In this document: in pieces, positions 12,801 to 21,800 of the stretch | Layout: each line of letters begins with the position of its first letter | How positions within the stretch are numbered: position 1 is the first letter of the stretch | Assembly: GCA_000226015.1 (NCBI GenBank) | Contig: JH154060.1 | Location: forward strand, 335,080-360,207 | Source of the DNA: Mnemiopsis leidyi | Lineage: Eukaryota; Ctenophora; Tentaculata; Lobata; Bolinopsidae | Direction of reading: 5' to 3' | Length of the DNA: 25,128 nucleotides | Program-made: the position numbers and the translations under genes | Notes under the pieces: model-generated | Database searches by the model: none | What the model saw: only the letters and a program-made list of their open reading frames with translations | What the model was told of the DNA's origin: nothing

Positions 12801-15800
12801 ATGGGCTGGAAACGCTGCTTACCTAAGTCGTAAGGTTTCAGCAATTCATTGTCCTTTACCAGTAACTCCCCTGTTCCCTATCGGGACCTGCAGTCAATGT
12901 CTAAATGAACGTGCTAATTTCCCGATTGTTAGTACGGGACGAGAAGCCATCTTTAATCAGGCTCCGGTGAGAACTGTACAGATTAAGCAACTTCTCGAGC
13001 AAACACCTTGGTGCCCGCTCACAAGACAGGGACCGCTCACAAGACAGTATCTGAAAGTTCCAGCGGTTCAGGGGAGTGTTTGCTCAGTAGCTTGTAGTGC
13101 AGTAGAGAGGACCTAGAAACATAGGAAAATGACAAGTAATATCCAAGGAATCCAAATATTTGACATTTTAGGATTAACTGCGTTAACAATGCAATGCCAT
13201 GTCACGGACCGATTTGGCCCAATTATTGCTAAAGGAATGACCGGAGAAGGAACAAATACTTAAAGGTAATACCAATAAAATTTCTCATGACTACTCCCGC
13301 TGCAGTAGCGTCCATGTAAAACAATTAAACAAAGCTTGCAGAGCGTATGGCACAACTGACGACACGATAATGTCCCAGAAAAACACTGTTTCTGATGATT
13401 GTTTCCTAAGACGACAGCGTCACGGCCGACAGATGAAGCAGGGATGAACCGCGAGCAAACGATGGCGGGAAATAGAGAAGTTCAGTTTGTCTGCCTGGAG
13501 TGCGATGGAATGTGGCACGCTACTACGCTGCGTTGACCTTGTTAAAAACACGACCATTACAGCTCGGACTTCTGCTCCCAGCTCTCGCCCTGGGCCATCT
13601 CGTCCCTGGCACGGGAGGACCAGTATCGTAATTAAATTATCTCCGGACTTTTGCCATGACGCACATGGGAAGTCGTGTATCTCGCACCTGCTTGTCAGGG
13701 CTTAATACGCGGCCAACACTCGACAGAAAAACGATGTTTCGCGCTTTTAGCACTTTACATATTCCCTAATTCATCCTCTACTGTGCATCTCTAGGCCAGT
13801 CAAGCAGCATTTTAAGTTCTATTCACGTCAGTGTTCGATGGATCGGTGAAGAAGATCGGAACTGCTTTGCACGGCACAATTGTTTGTCAAGATTGACAAC
13901 TTTAAATTGATCATATAAAAGAAGGACGGCTTTTAATAAGGTGTGAGACTGTGAGAATTGAGTAACTACGAAGTATGTAGCGCGTTGAAGCGAAGCCTGA
14001 TCATCAAAGCGAGTTTGATTGTAAAAAGCAAACAGGGAGTGCTGCTATACTTGTTATGAGACGTAAGTATTTGAGAAGCACATTTAACTGGAATCTAATT
14101 AGATTTAACTATTTGTTCTCCTCGCTGTTCTCAGAGAAAGTATGCGCATTTTCGAATTGGAATTCAGGACCGTCAGAGTTCTGCAGGTAATCTCGATAAT
14201 CGGCCACGGCTGCCACTTTCTAAAGCGACTGACAGAGAAAGAGAGATTGGTGAGAATAAAACCGATTATGGAATCCTAGTCAGCAAATGCATTACAACCG
14301 AATAAATGAAATCACTCGTCTAAATGACGTTAAATCTCAGACGAGACAAAACAATAATAAAAGTTGAACAACATAAAGAAAACATTGGCGGCCAAAATCG
14401 ATCCAACAGATTTTTACGAAGCGCGCTGATCATGTAACAAAAAATTTTTGTCGAGGCCACCCCATCTTACAATCCGGATTGTGGTTATCGCCGCAAGAAG
14501 CCTGACTATCGCAGTGGCCACCTCCCGGCCGACATGTTGACTTGCGACCTCAGACCCAACACAAAACGGAGCCTCCCCGTTAAAAACAAGAGCAAACTCG
14601 TGAGAAGTTGGCATGGGCGTTAGCTGGACAACCAGGGTTAGATGGCTCAGGGGTCGTGAACTACAAAATGATTGAAGTCAGTCTCATTTTCTCACTTGAT
14701 TTTTATAATACTGAATAGGAATAAGCGAATTCTTATTAGAAACTGATCAAATTTCGACCATAGAATTTATCAATAGCCTTTTAAACCAAATAGAAATAGG
14801 AGTTTTACAACTTTTTATACACTGTAACCGAGCTGAGTCTCGCCTAATGAGTTAGCCGGGTGGATTTTTTATATTTACTGGAAAATGAAAACTATATAAT
14901 GTAACACTATGTCACAAAGCGACATGTTTAAGTTAAATTTGGACGCTTGAACGATTTTAAAAACAATGCGAGTATCTCGTCAGATTATCCTATATCCACG
15001 GATTTGTGTGACAACACCGAAGTGAAATAAGTGAACAAACAACCGTTAAGTCGTATCAATGAAGGTAAAACGAAGGCCACCAAACAATGAAAACGTGTAA
15101 TTTCAAATAAATGGGTAGTTTCAGCATTACCATGTTGAGTGTGGCTGATAAAGCAATGCTTTTAAATAATGATTCCAGCAGTCTAGAACTCCTGAAGTTT
15201 ATGCAGCTATGAGAAGTTTTCGGTTAGCATCAGTAGTGGTCACCATCGTATTTAACATAGTTCTTATGTGTGATCCATGGCATGAGCCTCCCTGTCTGCT
15301 AACAATGATACTTATAATCCTGCGCTTTGTTAAATCATTAATTCTGCATTATGCAATTATGTGTTTATTCTACCAAAGGAAGCAACGAAGAAGAAACTTG
15401 AGATTTGTACTGAAGTGGGAAAGATTCTCATCCAAAATAGTCAACGACAACGTCAGGAAGTCGACAAGAATCTCGACCGGTGGACGCCAGACCCTCCGTA
15501 ATCATTGGCGTGGGAGTCGAAAGAGATTATCGAGATTTAGTTTTGAATAACGAGAGAAGGCTAAATGTTAAAAAGCGGTACTCAGAACACAGTTATCAGC
15601 AACTTTCCAGTTTTAAAATTAAAATGAACCTGCTGCAGGCCGCAGGGTTGCGCAGGCGGCCGGCGGCCGTAGCGAATCGTGTCGTGAGGAAAATTGATAA
15701 TTTCAGAAGCCTTAAGCCTTAAGCAGTGAAGCGTATCACTATCTGTCTTCATCATTAATTATACCACTCATGACTCAAAAAGGTTAATTCGAAGATCGAA

Positions 15801-18800
15801 CAAAATAGAAAAATGAAGTATCAAATAATTGATAAAGATATTAGATCAGTGATAACATTAACATAAACATGAAACTCGAAAGTGCGTGAAAACTGAAATT
15901 ATCAGTTAACATGGGTCATGGTTAACATGAGATAGGCCATTGTCCGTCAGTGCGTTGTGCAACGCGCAGCCGCACGAAGTATTGTGAACCATGATTTGGC
16001 GAATTTCCAAGCAATATTACGAATTGAGAACACCACAATTAATTATGAAGTAAGCATGGCACGCGCACGCGCGAGTTCACGTGCAGTCACCAGGGATATC
16101 GAATCATAACCAGTATTAATGACGCCGCGCGGCTGCGACGTAACGTGGGAAACCCCAAAATTTAGTCTTTAGACAGTGCCCAATCGTTCACACGCGTCCA
16201 TACTCCTGACTACTAACTAGTAACTTCGGGAGACGGATGGCGGGAGACCCGGGAGTCGGGCAGACTCACGTCTCTACATATAGATAATAGATAGCTGATA
16301 ATTCATATTGTATTAGTAGTCAATGATACGACTTAGGCTATAATGAAAAGTAAAAGATCATCAAGATGGTCGCCAGGACTTGGGACCTGGTCAGAGTACC
16401 TTATATTAATACCCTCAGTAATCCATCGTTCACTCAAATTATTTAATTAATAGTAGTTGTTGAAAGTATTAAAACTGAGTCGGGCAGACTCACGAGTCAC
16501 GTCTCTACATATAAAATGTTGATTGTTGACTGGGTTGACCGATAATTGATAAACAGTGAATCTTCAATCTTACAATAATGCAAGGGTCCCGGACTAGGGT
16601 TTTGAATAATGAATCTGCCTGCCAAGGAGTAAAAAAGTAGAATTGAGACGACGTTGACGATCTACAAGTACAACTACAAATGTAAACTACTACTCTACTG
16701 GCACTAACTACTGACTCTCAAATCTAAAATCGGCTCAAATCTGTGCAGTGGCGGCTGCAATTTGCAGCTCGAGGCCCAGTCAACTCAGGTAAAAATGAAA
16801 CTGCGGTTGAGTATAGCTACGCGTGCAGTTGTAGCAGGCAGTATCGAGACCTCGAGATTCGGGCGTACTTGTGTATTGTCGCGGTTGTTCCCCACTCTTG
16901 TAGCTGAAAGCTAAACGTTTTGTAGAAGTAGATTACAGGAACATGATACGGATATCATCTCGTCAGTTTATGTAGGCCGGGGTAGTGCAATTTGACAAGT
17001 GACTACTCAAATAAACTCATAGCTAAACTGAAGTATTGAAACTGAATTAAATAATCAGATACTTGTAGAACATGTTTTTAACGCTTGGTCGCAATGCTCC
17101 CTTTCTCAAAGGTTGCCGTGAGATTTTGACAAATTTACCGCTTAATGAAGCTACAGGACCAGCACTGATTGATAAAATAAGATAACGACATCGGACATCC
17201 ATCAGTATCGCAATTTGGTGGATAACTATTTTCGATTAAGTCGTCGCACAGGATCGGGCACTATGCAGTATGCAGCGTAGAAAAATCAACTCAATGGATT
17301 TAATTGTGCTGCACATCGTGTAGTAAAACTAAACCTTAAATCTGTAGAGCTGTAACATTTTATATGAAACCCGATAAAATTATTAAATATAGCCGGTATA
17401 CTTAGATTGTTATCGTGTTTTAGTCTTATTAGTTCGATTGTTTTAGTTTCGATAAAAAGATAATTTTTTCTGCCAGTTTCTTATTTTTAGCGTCAATGAC
17501 ATGGCCATAAAAATACCTCGAGAAGCCCGAGACTTCAAAAGATTTAACTTTTAACTTATAAATTTAAACAAGAATTGCAACCGCTGTCCGCTATTTAGAG
17601 TAATTAATAGTTAGCAACCTCCTGATTTTTTGTCTCCACGAAAAGACAAAGTTGATATAACATTCTTTCCCATAAATAAAAGATAAAGGTTAATACGGAA
17701 ACGTCAATACGATTTTAATTATAGTAAAACAGCATAACAGACAGGCTTTATTAGCTATATTAGCCATAAGTCATACGTGACACTGATTTCACATACTTAT
17801 TGTGATTATAATTATATATCGATCACATTTATGAAATATCTATCACATATTCTGACCACCCCCACAATTATGGATATCCATAATCAATAACCAATGCCTT
17901 TTAGCGCCATGGGCACAAAAAGGAACAGAAGGGGAGAAACAACAACATGCTGAAACCTCTCAAAATTAAAAAACAGACACTATATAACATGTGTAGAAAC
18001 TATGACATGAACAAAGACTATAAGAGGTACAGAAACTAAAACAGGTACAGAAACTATAACAGATATAAAAACTATAACATGTACAGAAACTATAACATGT
18101 TTATTGACTGAAAAGCTTTATAATTACCTGACAAACACTGCAGTTCCGTCCCGTGTAGCCTGATTTACAGAAACAATCCCCTGTCCTGGGATTACATGGG
18201 ACCAAGATTCTCCTAGCAAGCGGACAGTCACAGCCTGAGAGAGTTCAGAATTAGATGCAGATATATCGTGTTACAGGTAGATCGTGTCACAGATACATCG
18301 TGTAACTTATATATATAATGTAACTTATATATAAGTTCTCAGATCTGATCAAGTTTTCATAACTGATCATATAACCCAACATGAATTATGATTCTACCGA
18401 TCAGATAAACTAACAGTATTATGATTCTATACCGATCAGATAAACTTATAGTATTATGATTCTATACCGATCAGATAAACTAATAGTATTATGATTCTAT
18501 ACCGATCAGATAAACTAATAGTATTATGATTCTATACCGATCAGATAAACTAATAGTATTATGATTCTATACCGATCAGATAAACTAATAGTATTATGAT
18601 TCTATACCGATCAGATAAACTAATAGTATTATGATTCTATACCGATCAGATAAACTTATAGTATTATGATTCTATACCGATCAGATAAACTAATAGTATT
18701 ATGATTCTATACCGATGAGATAACTCACGTTGACAGTCCCGGCCAGGAATGGAGGACCAGTAGTCAGGAGAACACTTCTCACAGAAAGTACCATCAGTTC

Positions 18801-21800
18801 CTTCCAAACACCTGGAGAGGCGCATATAAACACGGGTAAAACAACACATTTAGTATTACCTGGGCTAGATAAAAGTCTGCAGCAACTATGAAATTCATCG
18901 GTAGAAGTCTACGGTGGAAAACAACCTTGGTACTAGCTCGAGAATATAGCTGGAACTACTAGGAATCATAGTTAATGATATTTTTGCCTAATCTAACTAG
19001 AACTTTGCCTTTCTTGCTAGATCATCATTATTTCCCTAAATGCGTTGCTGAGAATATATGGCCTAACTAAAAGTATCTCAAAATGTCGACTCTTCAGTAA
19101 AACTTTTTTTCAGAATCTTGCCACAATTGCTGTTTTATATACTGAAAATGATTGAAAATAGAGACAGATTTTTAAGACAATTCTTATTTCAATTTACAAA
19201 TACACGAAACACATATGATTGATTGGTATAGCCACACACTAACCCGGCTGGTATCTAAGAACCATCAAGAAAGTATAAACTCAAGCTGTGCTCATAATCA
19301 TTAATCAACTATACAAATTCATTTAACCACTGAGGTTTTATTACTAATTTCTAATTTCTTAAGGTTTAGGTCCTAACAGTATAAACACAGAAGTGCAGTA
19401 CAAAAAGTATAAACATGCGAGTTTAGTGTCATAATTTCTCGCCAGGTACATCGAGATCCAGATATCGAGAGTGCAAGTTATCACAGTTACACACAAATAC
19501 CACATTCACTTTTACTAAGTTCTTAAGTTAAACAAAGCTCAGATTTCAGGTTAAGCTGGACGTGGTTGTTATCAACATTGCTACAGAGAATATAGGGCCA
19601 CGGTAGACATATTAAATCAAGAGATAACGCCTTGCTCTTAGTTTTATCCAACTAAATCTGCCATATGATGCAAGACTTAGTCCTTGCTAGGATCTTTACT
19701 TATTTTCGTTGGCAGTTTATAATCACCAGCTGCTGTGAGTAGATAGTTCTTTAATAGTTCTATCCGGTGAAAGATGTCCACATTTCCTGCGAACTGTGTT
19801 TTACACAAGCCCTGCAAGGCACTTGAACAATTAAACACACGTATTAGACTGCCTCATGTGCCACCTCGAAGGGTCTAAGAAGTGAGTCTTACTCAGCACA
19901 AACTGCAGGCGTTGTCGCCCGAATTCATAGCCCCTACTCTGCGGCCTGGGAGAAGTGCGGCCTAAATGAAGAAAGCGCTCATCTTGTAAAAAGGAAATCC
20001 TCCACAAGATTGTCAACAAATCTGTACTTTTCATTCTCCTTCTTAGCCCAGTGGCGGATGGCTGTTTTGAAGCTGTTGCTGGGAGCATTTTTAGACTGCA
20101 GAGCGGACAGTTCTTTGAAGATTCTGGAGTAGCTTAGAATTGATTTGCTGGATTCACATTCATCTTGATGATGCTGTCGCTGCAGGTGCTTATCCCAGTC
20201 TCGAGAAATCTTTAACTGAAGTTGGACCGTGACCTAGACTTGCTGGAACCGACTCTGCTGGAGATTTGACTAAGTTGACTGCCTTTCAATACTCTTCTAT
20301 CTTAACTTACTGATTAATTTTCGCAGCAGCACTTTAGCAGAACTAGATATTGTGGTTGGAAATTTCTCTACTAAATTTTCACGGATAAACAAGATATCTA
20401 TACTCTGTCCGCCGGGTGGAAACTAAAAGTTTAACCTACGCGATGCAACGTCCGGTAGACTGGTCACAGGGCTCCTCACGTGACATGTCCAGATTGCCGT
20501 TACACGGACACCTCTTACAGCCAAACTCCGGACTCCCATAGTACCCCTTCATACACCTGGTACAAAGAAACTGCATTATAGGTAGGAACGCTTACGAATA
20601 AGACAACATACAATAAGGTACTCGCTTAAGCGAGTACCTTATCGTAAGTTTTTTATAAAATAAGTTTACGAGAGCGATTTTTCAGCAGGAGTCAAGAACA
20701 ATCGATTACTTAGATTCAAAACGATCTAAATTTGCTCGAATTCCAGAACTATAATAAATGTATATACCATCTGGCGATGGTTTTTACCTGTCACAAAGTT
20801 TTCCGGTAACTCCAGGTAAACATTTTGTACACCTCACTTCTTTTTCACTGTCTATCAAACACGACCTGGTTAAAGGAAAATTTTACTTAAACTTCAACAG
20901 AGCATTGACCTTTGGATTTACACATGATTGGAAGCGAGTTTAAAAACAAAAGCTTAGATCACTAATCAGCAGCATTTTGGGGAGGGTGATCCACTTAAAA
21001 TATGACACTTTTTGAAGTGTCAATTTTAGATTTTTCAAAAATAATATCGATTCTCAAACTGTAAGACTAAATAACAAAGAACATGATGAAGACAAGAGTT
21101 TAGAGGGAGGACGAACCCGTTATAAGGACAAGGGCAGGGTGTGCAGGAGAGAGGGGAGAGAGACGAGGGGTAATATCCTGACAGACAGACATTGCAGTCA
21201 GGTCCTGTCGTCCCTTCTCTGCAGTCCTGGAAACACAGGGTGTCAGGGGGGCTAGTCTGTCGACTGTCATGTGAGGTGGGGATTTGTATAGATTACGTTT
21301 TAGAAACTTGAATTAAATGTGTTTGTAGTGAACATCTATTATTTGGATCTTCAAATAGCAGTCTTCAAATAGCAGCCTATCGTTCAGGGAAATCAAAAAT
21401 CATATAACATATAAGCGATTATCATCCCTAAACTCCAAATTCAATCATAATGTAAGCATCTTTTTCGCCCCGAAAATCAGGCATTTTATTTACATTATTT
21501 AGGATTATTTTACATTTGTCATTCTAGCGATTAGTTCATAGTATAACGTCATACCAAACAATTGCCAGATTCGTCACAAGTATCGGCCCGTGAATTACAG
21601 TCGCATTTCTGACAAACTTTGCCGTTCTTGAAGTAACCGTCTATACAGGTCTGATGGGAAAGGTGCGGGTCAGGTCCGGTCCACAACATGGGGGAGGCGT
21701 CAAACTCTAAACTAGGCCCGTTATAAGGGGAACTCTGAATCATAGAAGGAGGAATGAATTAGTTAATCAAAAAATTATTCTTCACATTATTAGACTTAAA

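Larger units (their letters stand above)
3988..18127 (-). other. giant LAMC intron (about 14.1 kb)
   Basis: Donor gtaatta at 18127 and acceptor ctgtctcttcag ending at 3988. The flanking exons meet inside one LE module with matching phase, so it reads as a single intron. No tRNA, rRNA, complete transposase, reverse transcriptase or other recognisable domain was seen on either strand. The longest frame is 140 codons (minus, 11032-11454) and is not recognised. Visible landmarks are an 11-G run (8709-8719), a 15-bp direct repeat (13015, 13033), a CpG-rich patch with an NRF1-like site (15940-16140), a 30-bp repeated segment (16253, 16477), an AT-rich tail (17340-18127) and 18-bp repeats next to the donor. 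Confidence 0.8.
18235..18728 (-). other. LAMC intron between window exons 9 and 10
   Basis: 494 bp, of which about two thirds is the 35-bp minisatellite (18388-18725); a 16-bp repeat (18259-18306) lies nearer the acceptor. Donor gtgagtt, acceptor gaactctctcag. Confidence 0.85.

Noticed and set aside
21651..21734. Long form of exon 5 as the main form
   Set aside because: The canonical laminin spacing (CE-TC..GY) is restored by the downstream acceptor with its better pyrimidine tract. The long form is kept only as a possible isoform.
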